A stretch of DNA of 64,000 nt. Origin: Cantharellus purpuraceus (lineage: Eukaryota > Basidiomycota > Agaricomycetes > Cantharellales > Hydnaceae). The stretch spans positions 372,001 through 436,000 of the forward strand of contig JALBUN010000004.1 in assembly GCA_025174535.1 (NCBI GenBank), given 5' to 3'. Positions 46,260-60,604 of the stretch are shown here, in pieces. The notes beneath the pieces are model-generated. The model had not been told where the DNA came from. It saw nothing but the letters and a program-made list of their open reading frames with translations, and searched no databases. Position 1 is the first letter of the stretch. Every line of letters starts with the position of its first letter. Position numbers and translations under genes: made by a program.

Positions 46260-48870
46260 TTGTCTCTCGTATCGCTACATGGTTTCACGCCTTCGCATTT
46301 AAAAGCATGTATATCTTCAAGTTTGACTGAGATATGGTTTGCTTTGTGTTCTTAGCTATCAAACGCACTCTTGGTGATCTGACTGAATGCTATTGGAAGT
46401 CTTCAAGGGGTCTAGACACGACAAAGTGACTTCTTGTACCCTATGGGTAAGTCTGTTATCCATAGCTTCAAGCTTTAGGGACGATGGTTGTGAAGGCGGT
46501 GTATTGGACAGCGAAAGTCAAAGTGGGAGCAGGCCACCGACCAGCAGCCAGCTACAGATTTAGTTGTGCCGATCCTTGGGCTCGTAGTAGCCCTATGCTC
46601 ACTTCTTCATACTGGAATGGCTCGTCCTTCCCTATCTAGAATAAAGAACACTCCACCTCATAAGTGGAGATCTCTTTCATAAAGCTGGTCCCAGGAATGT
46701 CACTTTGAGTCAAGGATTCTCTGCCCAGTTGGTTGTTTTGCCCAGGTGGGTGAGAAGGGTTGCTTGAATCTTGAAGGATCACCTGCACGAGGGGAAAATT
46801 CACTCACATTATTGAAAGCTTTGGAAGTGTGGGCTGCATTGGGAGCCGTGCTACGTTTTCATCAAGGAGCATAGATGTTCCATGTTTTGATTACTTCGCC
46901 CAGTCAAACACGCGGCCGCTTGTGCATAACACCATGGTATGGTTTGCGGCCCATAATGCCGGGATACAGGCCGGTTCTGTAGCATTGAATATACGCTCCC
47001 GATCACTATAAGTAGTGTGCCGCAATAGTAGACAATTTTAGATGCCCTCAAAGAAGGATACCAGTAAGAAATAATTGAGAGAAGACCGTAGCACACCACC
47101 TCTAATTAAAAGGCTTGAACGTGGGGCCGGCCGAAGTCCACGGCGGACTGCATGCGGGGAGGGCCTAATTTCGCGAGTCTCTGACGGGAACTTACTTTGG
47201 CACACTTGGTCAAGAGGCTGAGGGCTCTGTAACGGAGGAGGTTGCGCATGTGGTACACCTTCAAAGAAGTGAATTGGTCCATTAGATGAACCTGCCGATG
47301 CCGGGGCATTTCGGACAAGTGAAATATACCCAAAGATTAACTAGTATATATACAGGAAGGATCCGAGGTGTCGTCCATGCTGAGAGGCAGAACGCAGGAA
47401 GACATAAGAGTTTTGTCACACAATACATAATAATGAGGTGATGTCCAGCGAATCTCGGGACTCGTTTATATTGTAAAAAAGGGACAGACGGGCTCCCGTG
47501 AACGAGCCGTTCAGAAGTTGCTCTATACTATTTTACAGGCTGTCCCACACGTGACGGTGACCTCCTGGAGAAGGGCCTTTTTTTCAAGAGCTTTAGTAAG
47601 CCTTAGAATGGGTTTGGAACATATGCAAGCGACCTGTCATCGCTGAGGTACGACTATATGTAAGGAAAGGGCAGAGTAGCAGCTGAATGTCTGAACCTGC
47701 AAATTAGCGGGGATTGGTGGATGCTCAGGCGCTACGGAGGAGATGCTACTTACAGCATTGTGGAGCTGAGATAACTAGGAAGATGATGCTCGTAAATCTC
47801 AGGGGTATCATGACGAATAGGTACTCTACACGTGACAGGAACGTGACACAGAAGCTCGGCTTGTGTGAAGGTTTTTGAACGGAAGGCAGGCTGGCTGTGG
47901 TAACTAAGGTGTAGCCGGGGGAAGGTGAGCCGGGGTAGATGTGGGGTCCAAACGAAGTGTCGGATCAGCCGGTGACAATAATTGGGAGCCGTAGAACAGC
48001 TCAGGCGAGATGGCAGCCATGTGAGGCGAGACACGGCGTGTTGTGGGTAGGAGTGGACGCGTTCTTTACTATTCAGTTCCCACGGTCTACTAGTAATTGT
48101 TATTCTGCCCGGTATACGCCGGAGTATTGGTCTATCAGTCACCAGGTATTTGAAAATCGGCGATAATTGATGTAGGGCCACGAAAAATGGATCAAACTCA
48201 GTTTCTTGACAGGATAGTAGCTTACCATTGCTTTCAAGAAATTTCTCACTGAACAGGCCAGAGCTTGCTAATGGCGCTGGTAGAAAGCATGAACACCAGG
48301 TACGTCTTGGAAAGCCTGCCGGACCATGCTAACTCGCTCTATTTTCTTGTAAACCTTACCAACACTTGTAAATAACTCTTTGAACATTTATATGCTTGAA
48401 AAATAACAATGGGTGTCCTAGGGAATTTATTCTATGTCGTGTGGTGATTTCAGACACATAGTAGGGCAAGTAGAACTGAGCAAGCTATAATGTGGAGAAA
48501 TTAAGCAGCTCAGCTCAGTAGCAATCAGAAAGTGCTCGGATGCTTGTGCATCGAAGACCACGGAAATGAGTGTGTCAATCTGGCTATACTTACAACTTTG
48601 TGTAACACGTGTATATGAAGTTTTGATTAAGCTTCGAAATGGGTTAGCGCTGCCAAGTGCCTCTACGTTACATAATAATAGACGTCCCGGCTCGGGGACA
48701 GTTCCGCGGCAAAACGCTTCCGGTTATGGTTATATATGTTATTTCAGGTTAAAAAAGCGGCAATCAGGACTCGTTTGGCTTCATCGATATAAGTGGGTCA
48801 ACGACGTTCCTACTCAAGTTCTCAGTTGCTTGAGACCGTGTCGTTGGAGAGACGCAACTTGGACTCAAAC
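46260..48870. other. Gene-poor region
   Basis: About 2.6 kb without a convincing gene. A 143-codon minus frame at 47750-48181 has no family motif and no intron-exon signal I trust. The right end is the promoter side of the ABC transporter. Confidence 0.5.
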
Positions 48871-51800
48871 ATGTTGTGCACTGGATCGTTCGGCTTTTGG
48901 GCGGATCCTTGCACTCGTTCTTACCTCCAGTCGCTTCCTCCGTTCATTCTGATTCTCGTCGCCTTGTGCTTCTACATTCCACTCCCACAGAAGTTATCAG
49001 CAGTCATTAAATCGGCTTTCACTCCGTTTCTTTCTCTTGAAGAAGCTGAGGCATTGCTTGAGAGTGACTCGCCTCTGCACGGTGGAGAGCCTTCAGTACC
49101 TGTGGCCGTTTCCAAACCCAAGCCACCATTATGGCGCACGACGTGTCTATCCAGCCTCGCTCTGATAGAATCCTCAGCCTGGCTAATCATTGCATGTTAT
49201 CGGCTTGTCTTGTCGACAGGAAGCCCAGACTATCGAGTCATTTCACCGTTTTTAAGTTTTCTAACATGGCTCCCGGCAGTTATCATCCCCATCTTTCGGC
49301 CAACGTTGACGCCTCCCTACGATCTGTTTTCACTTTATGTGTTTCGGTTTGTAACTGGTGTATTCCAGTTTGGAGCCATCTGGTATGACCGCGATACGCT
49401 TGGGATTCGTATCAATGCCTGGGATGTAGGAGGTACTGCAGCGAACTTGGTTGTGGTTATGGCGTTGCTCGTCATTGTTTTGCGCATGCCGTTGAACCTT
49501 CCGAGTAATAAGGCAATAGAGGAAAAGATTGTAGGCTTATCATTATCATTCGGCAATACATGAGCCCTAAAGGTTTGTTAGGGTCGAGAAGTCAGCCCGG
49601 AGGATTACACACCTTTATGGGGATGGATAACGTTTGAATGGGTGTATCCATTGATACAAAGAGTGAGTGAAAAGACCACTTGTTTTTGTTCCGTTGACAA
49701 TTATGATTCTCAGGGAAATAGTCAAACGCTTAACGAACCGGACGTGTGGGACTTATCGCCTACCATGCAATCAAAGGCAGTTTATCTGAAGTTTGCCGCA
49801 ACGAAGTGTGTTTTGACTTGCCACTCGACGAGTCGTGAGCGGATGCTGATATCGTTTTGTCACTAGTCGCAAGACGCTTTTGCGCCGTCTCTGGGCTGTT
49901 AATGTTCTGGATTTAATGTATGCCTTTCACCTGTCTCTTTGCCAAAGGTTGATTAACTCTTTTATCCTCTAATCAAATAGCATCGACTTTATGTTGACTA
50001 TTGTCAGTGTCCTGTTCAATTACTCTGGGCCGTTTTTCCTCAAGTCAGTGGTGTTTTTCTTTCTTTCTGTTGATGGCTCAGACCTACTTTTGTGACATTG
50101 AAGGCGTATCCTTGACTCCTTGGACCCAGCCAACGAGAATGATCCTGAGGCCAGGTCACGAGGCTATATTTACGCTTTTCTCGCCTTTCTTTCGGTTTTG
50201 GGAAAGGCTGAAGCCGACGTTCTCCATCTTTGGGTTGGAAGGAGGGCTTGCACACGAATTCGTAGTGAACTCATGGCGAGTATATACGCTAAGGCGCTAG
50301 TTCGAAAGGATTATTCGGGCATCATCGACAAGAAGGACGAGGAACAAAAGGGTGGTAAAGACGAGGACAATTCGGAAGCTCGATCAAACACTTCTAAGAA
50401 GTCGGGAGACAAGGAGGCAAAGAAAAACGCAAAGAACACACCAGGAGCAGACGTAGGCAAGATTGTTCAATTGATGAGTGGTGACGCGAATCGTGTCGCG
50501 CAAATGGTCGGTAGCGCATACTTCATATACGTGAGTGTCATACATTGTGTTTTCCACCAGGTACAGCCCTGAAACAATCCATGCATTCCAGGGTGCACCT
50601 GTGGAAATCATCATAGCATCTGTTTTTCTGTATCAGTATGTTATGTTCTCCCTTGATGCTGCTGCGCCGGGAAACCAAATGATCATCATAGACTCCTCGG
50701 CCTGTCTGCATTTGCAGGCTTTCTCTCCCTGGGGGCAGTCGCTCCTTTGAACTCCTTCCTGGCAAGACGGGTGTGTTGCTGTTCTTGCGGTCGGTGTTTA
50801 TCTCGCTGATATTTTGGTGGGGCTAGGCCATTCGAATAAACAAGGAGGCGCTCGCTGCGCGAGACAAGAGGATGGATATCGTTAATGAACTATTGAGTGC
50901 GGTGCGTGAGACATTTACAGTTGCATCTTGCGTTCTGTCTCACGTCATCTGTACAGGTGAAACTTGTGAAGTTTTATGGGTGGGAGAATCGGTGGATCGA
51001 CCGTGTTCTCGATGCGCGGAAGTATGAACTTGGTTGGCTAGTAAAAAGTATGCAAATTAGCTAAACGTGTATGGGATCGTGTGCTCACGTTCATTAGCTC
51101 GAATCAACCAGATCATGTTTTCAGGCCTCTGGACAACAGCACCCATCTTCGTATCCGTGATCTCTTTCTTCACTTTTATCATGACTGGGCACGAGTTGAC
51201 TATTCCGGTGGCTTTCACGGTTAATAAATTCGACACTTGCATTGCTCTATACTGATGTTTCCACTAGGCGATTGCGCTATTCAACATGTTGCGGTATGTC
51301 TTGGTCAGTTCATGCAGCAACTACTTCATAAGCTACGCACCTGTAGCCTCCCTTTAAATGTGATCCCAACATGGATCGTTCAGATTCTCCAAGTATGATC
51401 TGTCATGATCGTCCTTTCCTCTCAAGTCACTGAAGTACATATTCTTCAAGACAGGCGTATCTCTGGACCGCATTGCTACGTTCCTTTCAGAGGATGAAGT
51501 GGCGGATGAGATCTCGGCGCTGAAGCAGGGCACTTTGGTCCGCTCTCAAGACGATCGACTTGGCATTGAACACGCCTCTTTCAAGTGGAATGCGGTTGAG
51601 AAGGATAATAAAAAAGATTCACCGCCGATTCCAGAGCGATTGCCGAAGTCCACAGCCTCGTCAACAGTCGAATCAGAACCCGTCCCAAGTGACAGCATTT
51701 CAGTCAGCAACCGGGATAGCGAAGATCACAAGTTCGAACTGAGGGATATCAACGTTGCATTCCCGGACAGACAGTTGACAGTAGTCACTGGACCAAGTAC

Positions 51801-54800
51801 GTCAATACAATATCAAATTTCGTTGGGCTGACTGTCGTGCTGTAGCTGCGTCTGGGAAGTCGGCCTTGCTAGTAAGTCTCTATTGTCCATTATGCTGCCT
51901 TTGTACACTGACTGGGGTAGATGGCCTTGTTAGGAGAGATGACTATGTTGCCGGGAGGGGGGAAGATCCATCTTCCCAAGCATCCAAAGCACGTCGACGA
52001 GTATGGGTTCGCAGGTATCTCATATGCAGCACAATCTCCGTTCTTGCAACACCAGACAATTCGCGACAACATACTTTTCGGGACTCCATATGATGAAGAA
52101 CGTTATGAGGCTGTATTGGAGAGCTGCGCGTTGCAACCTGACTTGGCTATCTTTAACGACGGAGACTTGACCGAAGTAGGAACACGGGGTATCTCGCTCT
52201 CTGGTGGACAGAAAGCAAGGGTTGCGCTTGCGAGAGCAGTGTATGCGCGTAGCAGATGTGTTCTGCTTGATGACCCCTTGAGTGCCGTTGTTCGTTGTCC
52301 CCATCTTTATACTGCCGAAAAATCCTGAATATTTAGTAGGATAGCCACACGGCATTGTGGCTGTACGAACGGGTGTTAAAGGGACCTCTTCTAGCTAATC
52401 GGACTGTTGTGAGTGATAACGAATCTCACTAACAGTTCTGGCTAAGGTAATGGTTCAAAGGTTCTCGTTACACATAATGTAGAACTTGTTCTACCAGGGG
52501 CTGATTTCCTGGTCCGCATGCTTGACGGACGCATTGACGTGCAGGGCACAACTGAGGAATTGCGTACACAAGGCGTGTTGGATACCATTAAACAAGATTC
52601 TTCCTTGGAACATCAACTCCAAGCTCTCAATACCCCTACTGAGCAGCCTTCAGATGCTGAGGGCGCCGACAAGGCGAAAAGACCCCGCCAACTTGTTAAA
52701 GACGAGGCTCGAGAAACCGGGAGCGTTAAGTGGCACATATACAAATCATATATGAAGGCGTCTTCTTACTGGACCTGGATTACTCTTGCGATATCCATTT
52801 GCATATACCAGCTACTTGGCGTCACTGAAAAATTATGGATAAAGCAGTGGGGTGAAGTAAGTAATATGCCGTTGGTTTACGATGCTATCTCATTGGGTTT
52901 GTTAGGCGTATAATCAATCGACTGTTGAATCTCACCTTTTTTATTCACCCTCAATTGCCGACGGCGGAGGGGATGCTGCGGTACACTCCTCCGTATACAT
53001 AACCAGCGCTTTTCAAAATATCTCGCTCTCGAATACCCTTGTCTCGCGGCTTCCATCTGCGGATGATCATCCGTTATTCTATGTTTCAATTTACGCGGCT
53101 ATTACCTTTGGTGCGGCAGCAATCAGCATTTCCACCGTCATCGTCCAATATTCGGGCGGCATAAGAGCCTCTAAGCTTATGTTCAAGCAACTTTTGGTTG
53201 CCGTCGTACGTGCAACAATGCGTTGGCACGATTCAACCCCAACAGGTGGGGTGCTTCTGCTGTTGGAGGTTACATTGACTGAATTTATTCTCTAGGACGG
53301 ATGTTGAATCGTTTCAGTAAGGATATTGAAACTGTCGATGCTTCTCTCGGCTCGTCCCTCCAAGCTGTAAACTCGGCAATGGCAACCTTTTTCGCTTCAA
53401 TCGTGACAGTAGTATTCTTTTCGCCATTGTTCATCTTCCCGGCTGTGATTATTGGATATGGTTACTATCAGCTCGGTATCGGTTATTTGTGAGTGGGCCT
53501 GCTATCTTCGTCAGTGCAAATGCTCTAACGTCCTTTGGCAATTAGAAACACTGGCCGAGACTTGAGACGCATGGAATCGAACTCGCGCTCTCCTATTTTC
53601 TCGAATTTTTCTGAACTGTTAGCCGGCATCGTTAGTGTCTATTTTCTCGCGATAACCTAGCACTAAGCTGTTATGTTACCCAGGTTACAGTAAGAGCATT
53701 TTCGTCAGAGGGACGTTTCTTGGATGATCTTCATGTCAAAATTGATGTTACAACGAAGGTGCGCGCCATTCTCACGAACTATGAATTGCCGCTTAGACAT
53801 TGCAGATGTGGTATTGTGGGTATATTACAGATGTAAATGATAAAGACTGACTGACTGGATTGAAAAGCATTTTGGATGACCAATCGGTGAGACTAACTCG
53901 CCTCACATCTTTCATGAGCATTTGTCATAGAGTTTTTTTGTTTAGATGGTTGTTGTTACACTTTGATACTTTGGGAGGGTTCGCTGTGTTGTTTACTACA
54001 CTTCTCGCCCTTTCTGGCGCCATTGGGGCTGGTCCGTGCATCTTCATTGATCGTTGGAGCTTGCAGCTTTGACCAATATCTCCACAGGCCTTGCAGGTGT
54101 CACAATTACCTCAGCCATGGGTTTTACTACTGCGGTATGGTCTTTTGTGTACACCAAGCTCAGATTTCTCACCGAGGGTTACAGGTCTATTGGACATGCA
54201 GGTGACCTTGTAGCACTAGTGACTTCGGAAGAAATAAATCTAATGTAAAACCCTCCAGGTTCTGGACTCAGCTTGAACTCGATTTGAAGTAAGTGATATA
54301 TTATTCAGTAACTACGACACTTACACAAGTCCGCAGCTCTGTAGAAAGGGTTGTGGAGTACCTGAACCTACCTCAGGAGCCTCCCATTCTGATCGAATCT
54401 CATCGCCCTCCAGCATATTGGCCATCTAATACTGACAATGAATCTCTTGTCGTGGTTAATGACTTGGAAGTTGTAAGTGGTCTCTTAGGGTGACAGGTAG
54501 ATCGTGATGTTTATCTCCCCACAGCGATACGCGCCAGACCTCCCCCCCGTAATTCATGGGATTTCTTTCACTCTCAAGGCGCGCGAGCGAATTGGGCTAT
54601 TGGGACGAACGGGTGGGTAGGCTTCTGACCTCACAAGCTGTTATTGATTTGTTTCGCAGGAAGTGGCAAATCCACGTTGGCAATGAGCCTCTTGCGTTTT
54701 GTGAGTGAATTGCTTTTGGTTGGATATGAGAACTAATAGGGAGACACCCGTAGACCGACCCCTCCAGAGGTTCTATCATAATTGATGGCATTGACATTAG

Positions 54801-55805
54801 GACAATCGGCTTGCATGATCTACGGTCGCGTTTAGTGAGCCGTGTGCTGTATCACTCTTTCAGTTGCTAACTTTTTTTTCCAGACATTTGTTGCACAAGA
54901 TGCGGTCCTATTCTCAGGCACCATTAGGTGATTCTTAATTCATTAGCGATGCGCAGCTTTTGTTTCTCATCTATTCTTTTTGAAGAGACAACATCGATCC
55001 ATTTGGAGATTATAGCGACGAGGAGTGTAGGGATGCTCTCTATCGTGTTCAACTGGTGTCAGAGAGCGCGCGAAACTCCCAAAAGTCGTCTAGAGAAGCG
55101 TCCAGGGCCTCATCTATTCACGAGGTAGAACGAGATGAAACGATCGGATCCTCTACAGGTTCACCAACTGCTACCCAGCAAGATGATAAGCAGGGCATAA
55201 TCACTCTTGATACCCGAGTTTCTTCTGGAGGGTCCAATTTCAGCCAGGGTCAACGTCAGCTGTTAACCATGGCGCGAGCGTTGCTCCGACAAAGCTCCAT
55301 TATTATTCTTGATGAAGCCACGAGTTCGATTGACTACGCAACAGATGCCAAAATCCAGAAGGCTATTAGAGAAGAGTGTGAGTTTCCTCAAAGGCAACCC
55401 TGTCACACAACCTGCTAATGTTCGACAGTCAAAAATTCGCTCTTGATTACAGGTGAGTTCCCTCAAGCATTCTTCAGACAAGCTTTACTGACTTCCTAAT
55501 CAGTTGCACACCGACTTCGAACTGTGATTGATGTATGTCAGCTTGTCTACCCAACAGTTGTCCCACTGCTAAACTCTTCCATTCAATTAGTATGACCGGT
55601 TGATTGTTCTAGACAATGGTCGTATTGCCGAGTTTGACACGCCAGTCAATCTCATTCATAAGGAAGGGGGAGGTAAGCGCTTATCTTAGGACGAATTTGA
55701 GACCTACACTTAAGCATACATGGAATAGTGTTCCGTGAGATGTGTATCCACAGTGGATCATTCAAAGAGCTTGAGGAATCTGCGATCGCAGCCATGAACG
55801 AGTAG
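48871..55805 (+). CDS. ABCC-type (MRP-like) ABC transporter
   Basis: A full-length exporter split by roughly 37 short introns. A TMD0-like hydrophobic region starts at ATG 48871 ([10 protein letters not shown]). The linker has [22 protein letters not shown]1 carries a Lys/Glu-rich cytosolic insert after [11 protein letters not shown]1 has Walker [12 protein letters not shown] (split by an intron), Q-loop YAAQSPFLQ, signature [14 protein letters not shown] and Walker [15 protein letters not shown]2 follows, then NBD2 with [37 protein letters not shown], signature FSQGQRQL and Walker [13 protein letters not shown], and the H-loop VAHRLRT. NBD1 has Asp where NBD2 has the catalytic Glu, the usual ABCC asymmetry. 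It probably exports organic anions or conjugates at the vacuole or plasma membrane. An in-frame ATG at 48793 is an alternative start. All joins I tested keep the frame. Confidence 0.93.
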
Positions 55806-56201
55806 TTCATGATATACGCACGGATTACAAGATTCACTCGGCAGGCCGGAATGGACTTGGGGACACTTTTCCGGTGCTATTTTGTAGTGGCGAATTTAGA
55901 GTCTTTTTGTGTACTAGAATTGAGGGAAACATGACCTCGACTTGACTTCGCGCAAATCCTCTACAGATATCGTTTGAGGCCAACGAAATGACTCTTGAGT
56001 CTCCTTTGAACCTTTCAAAGAAGTTCAAATATGGTGTATTGTGTCGAGACACAGGAATTTGATAATACCAAGTTAATAGCTCATTGAAATAGTGAAATGC
56101 ATGAGGTGGATTGTCGTTGATATCTGTATCACTACGGAGAATATGTAAGGAAAAGAAAAGATAGCAAACGGAAAACTCTATGAAAGTCCCTGTATAGTCA
56201 T
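55806..56201. other. Convergent 3' spacer
   Basis: About 400 bases between the stops of the ABC transporter and ATP-citrate lyase. It should hold both 3' ends; no coding sequence is seen. Confidence 0.6.
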
Positions 56202-59200
56202 CTACTGCACTTTGCCTAGCACACGAGGCTGTGAAAGATGAGACATCTCGATGAAGATATCGTCGGCTGCAAGGATGCGTTAAAGCGTCAGGGTGAGAAA
56301 TATTGTGAGCTGCGACGAAAATCTGACCTGGGTGGCGGTATAATGGAGCCTTGAGACGTTTTTGATCTGAATAACATGCCGTCAGTGAAGGACAAAATAG
56401 AGGAGTTGCAAATACATACCAAGGTGGTGGCCGATGAAGCCGATGCTACGTCCAAGGACGAATAGGCCATTCAGCGTCCCAATTTTAGTGTATTCATCTG
56501 CTTCTTCCGGGGTGAAGGCGCCGCTGTCTCGTAAGAGATCAACGAAGCACACAGCGATGCAACCGTCCACATTCAAGATCAACTGATGAGTGAGGTCAGT
56601 GGGCGAATGTGCTACTTGGACTACATGCACTGACAGTATCCTTCTTAGACGTAGTAACCTTCTCCACGGCAAGCGCGTAATCGAGTAGAGTATGGCTGGG
56701 GAAGTTTTTGAGGACGTACTCCTTCACAAGCTCCACGCGAAGGTCAGGGTTATTGACGCTCTTGATTTTATGTCCGATCCCGCTGACTGTGGTGGAACAG
56801 GATGAGTAAGCGCACAGATGCTAAACGTGGTATTACGGACTGAGTTTATTCGCTCGCCGCGATTCATCAACGAACTCGCGGGGTGTGAGCCCTCTGTCGT
56901 GGGCGCTTGAGAACATGGCCGCGGCCTCGTCCAGTGCACCACCAAAACGGCTACCGATAGTCAACAGACCAGAAGCCAAGGATGAAATTAGGTCCTTGCC
57001 CGCACGCGAGGCGACGATGGTGTTCATGGCACTGCGCCAGTCGCTTTAGCCCAACTTGAATGCATGTAATAGTAAAAGTAAGGGCACACCCAGAGACAGC
57101 AGGACCATGATCAGCAGTGAGCATGAGCACCATTTCGATGAATTTGGTAGCATACGAAGGCAAACCTTCCAGTGTATGTGAGAAAACGTCGGAAGTGAGG
57201 AACAGGTGGACATACGGCGTTTGAACCACAGGAGCGAGACGACACCACCAAGACCAATATCTTCCTTGAAGACATCGGATATACGCATGCCAGCGTACAG
57301 GAGTTCTTGACCACGTTCATCCGAAATGGTCGAAATAAATGCGGCGGGCTTGCGAATAAGGCCAAGTTCCTAATGAGCATGAAAGTCAGTATTACTCCAG
57401 AAAAAAAAGATGTCCCTTACCTGTGCCCATTTGTAATCCATAGGAATAACAGGTGGGTCCCGCTCTGGCTTGGGCACGACGGTTCCGTTCCTAACAAGCT
57501 TCTCATAGGTCTCCCGCAGCACTTCGGGCAGATCCTCAAATGTGTCTGGAACGATTAAGCCAGCCTTCTTCATTGCCCGGTTCTTGGCATCTGCTGTCTC
57601 GAGATCTGAGTTGGCAAGGGAACCAGCGTGTCCGAATTGTACCTCCGTCGTGAACATCTTTGCACATGTTCCGATTGCCCAAGCGACGATAGGCTTTTTG
57701 ATGATACCCTTTTGCACGGCCTCGATGACACGGTATTCCTCAATGCCACCGACTTCACCGAGCAAGACAAGCATCTTGCAATCAGGGTCAGCCTCATACC
57801 GCAGTAGGTGGTCGATGAACGTAGATCCGGGGTAGCGGTCTCCACCAATGGCAATACCCTCGTAGGTGCCGTTGGTCACAAGCGAGAGAATGTTGTTCAG
57901 CTCGTTAGACATGCCGCCAGATTTGGAGACGTAGCCTACGGAGCCCGCGCGGTAGAGCTTCGAGGCGATAATGTTGTCCATCATACTGCAAATCCGCTTA
58001 ACAACATAGGCCACGAGTAGGAGAACGCACTCACCCCCCACTATTGCCGATTTTGAAGCACCCAGGCTTAACACCACCAACTGTAGCCGGACCGATGATC
58101 AGCACACCTTTCTGTTTCGCCAAGTACAATAGCTCGCGAGCATGTCTCTCTGGAACACCCTCGGCAATGAGAGCAACACTCTTGATTTGCGGGAATCGGA
58201 GAATGTCAAGCGTCGAGCTGTATACACTGCGCGAACTGGCAAAGTTGACGACGACATCCGCATCGGCGTGCTTCTTCACCGCTTCCTCGAGGGATGTGTA
58301 AACAGGGAGAAGCGTCTCTTTGGTACCCCAGTAGAACTTCTGAATGTGGTGTCCTCCAAAGGGATAGATCATGGCAGCTACGCTAGGCGTCTGACGTCCG
58401 CAACTGTAGTCGAAGTCGAGCATGCCCTGGATGGCGCGGGGTTGGAGGCCATATACGAGGGAGCGTGTCGATGCATCGAATGGACGATACGCAGGTCGGG
58501 TGTGTGGACCATTCCCTTCGTCGAATCGCACGATCTGGTCGTTGGGCTGCACACGCTCACCATCGGGTCCGATGGTACCAACGTCGTTGGGCTGCACTTC
58601 CAGGGGTCGAACGTTTGAAGGAGGTGTACTAGGGGTGGACGGCGGAATTGAGCTGGGTTCAGGACGACCATTGATGCCATTAACGGCGGTGCGTTTGTTC
58701 TTGACACCAAGTGCCAGGGGAACAATATCGGTGATGTGCGTCTCTGGGCCATATACCTTGATAGGAACGCCTAGGGACTCTCCCAGAAGACGCATGGCCT
58801 TCAGACCCTCCTGATAGTTGGGACCACCGCGTCGGACGAAAATGCGGACTTTGTGTGCGATAAGTTGGTTCTTATACTCCTTCAACGCACGGATGATCCC
58901 CTTGAATGTTGCCGCAACGTTGGTGAAATTGGCAATACCACCGCCGATAATGAGGATCTTGCCGTCGGAACGTGGGGTACCACGCGTGATGAGATCGACT
59001 ACAATAAGTTAGAGAGGCTATCCACAGAGCGAAAATGAGTGACCCACCAATGGTCTTGGCATACTCGTAAGTCTGCCCTTCTGTTGGGGCACCCGAATAC
59101 TCTCCATAGTTGGCCAGCTCATGAGCAAAACCATGCGCAGCGATGGCATCGGAGTAGACAACCGAGGCACCACCGCCCGCAACCATAGTCCACACACGAC

Positions 59201-60343
59201 CCTCAGGGTTGAGTACAGTAAGCTTGAGCGATGCGCCCGTTGAGCCATCCAGTTTCTGGATATATGCTTCTTCCTTCGTTAGAGAACGTCCAAATGGTGC
59301 TGGCCAGACCATGGGCGGGCCACGGTCAGCGGAAACAGCACCCTTGACGGGCGCGGCCGATTTGGGTTCGTAGACACTTAAGTCTCGTGCGATGGCCCAC
59401 TTTGGTCCACACAGTGAATCGGCGGTCTGAAAAGTACGATGTAAGCAAAGCAACAGCACAAGACAGATGGCAATATGCATACCTGGTCAAGCTTGGCAGC
59501 CATGTCGAGGTAGTGTATAGTTGGTGGTTTGCCATTTTCTCCGTCCAGGCAGATCAACGGGTTGATCTCGAGATATGCGAAATGGAGGTCGACATAGACC
59601 GAATACAAACGAACTAAGAAGTCGACCAGAGTCTCCTTCTTGACCTCGGGGACGTTCTTGAGAAGGGTATCTTTAATCGTTTGTCGCGAGGGGAACTCGG
59701 CACCGACGAGAATGTCAAGCTTGAGCGCTTTCGCGTCAACGTCGCCAACATCAATGCCACCCTCATGGGTAAAGAGTATCGAATCGCCTTCACGACCCGA
59801 GTTGATACACACGTAATACTCGGTATGGGGCGGGTGGGGAAGGAAAGGTTCAACAATAAAATTAGTGAGCTGACCAGTGGTGGTTTCAACCTTGTAGAGC
59901 GATGAGCATATACTTCACTGAATATTTGGAGAGAAACGTACTTTGACCTGCTTCCCGGCCCGTTCAACAATCCATTGCTTGGCCTCAGACCAGTCTTTGT
60001 TCAGAAGTAACAGGCCGCTCTTTCCGCGCCTCTTGATCAGTTGGTCGGGCTTAACGACGAGCTTGGAAGTGGCCACCCAGCTAGGTAGCTGGGTGTCCGG
60101 TGTGATGGTGTTGGTGGTGGAGTCCCACGAGACCTGGGCGACATTTGGTGTGGGGTACACGAAAGCTTCAGAGACATTGAAAGACGGAGATTTTGACGCA
60201 GCTGGTGCGCGGGCCAGCCAGTAGGCTAGCAAGAGCTTGGCGTCATACTCTCGAATAGCTGTATGACTCGGCGGTCAGTGGGGAATGCGGGGGAATACGA
60301 TGAGGAGAACAGAGGACTAAAGGTGCATACCTTTGGAAGACAT
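56202..60343 (-). CDS. ACLY: ATP-citrate lyase, single-chain form
   Basis: The enzyme makes cytosolic acetyl-CoA and oxaloacetate from citrate, CoA and ATP for lipid synthesis and acetylation. ATG 60343 begins a tiny exon (MSSK) joined to [17 protein letters not shown]. Next come the ATP-grasp part ([40 protein letters not shown]), the citrate-binding part ([20 protein letters not shown]), the CoA-binding part ([20 protein letters not shown]) and the CoA-ligase part with the phosphohistidine motif [11 protein letters not shown]. The citrate-synthase-like C-terminus ends [18 protein letters not shown] and VLGKVQ at 56202-56204. One chain carries both halves, as in animals and basidiomycetes; ascomycetes split it into two genes. 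No breaks are seen. Confidence 0.95.
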
Positions 60344-60604
60344 GAAGGTAAGGAGCAAGGTTGTGTGTGTGGTTCGACTAGTAGACTTTTAATATTTGGG
60401 TGCCGGCTGCGTATTGGGGTGTACCAGGTTTTGCCTCCGCTTAGGTACAATCCCCAACCAAAAAAATTTGCATCGCTCGTCCGACATCGCTACTTTCTAT
60501 CGTTTGATATTATCTTTACATAGCCTTATCAAGCTTCACAACATTGGCCAGTTGGCGTACGCACGTCAAATCCTTTTGGTATCTCGCCTGCGACAATTTG
60601 CAAG
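60344..60604. promoter_or_regulatory. Divergent promoter region between ATP-citrate lyase and a small plus-strand gene
   Basis: Only about 260 bases separate the two putative starts. The centre is AT-rich (near 60450-60530) and would have to hold both core promoters. No specific factor site is assigned. Confidence 0.45.

Noticed and set aside
47750..48181. 143-codon minus-strand open frame
   Set aside because: No family motif, odd composition and no plausible splice partners in a gene-poor stretch.
58378..58814. Plus- and minus-strand alternative frames inside ATP-citrate lyase
   Set aside because: Shadows of the conserved lyase frame.
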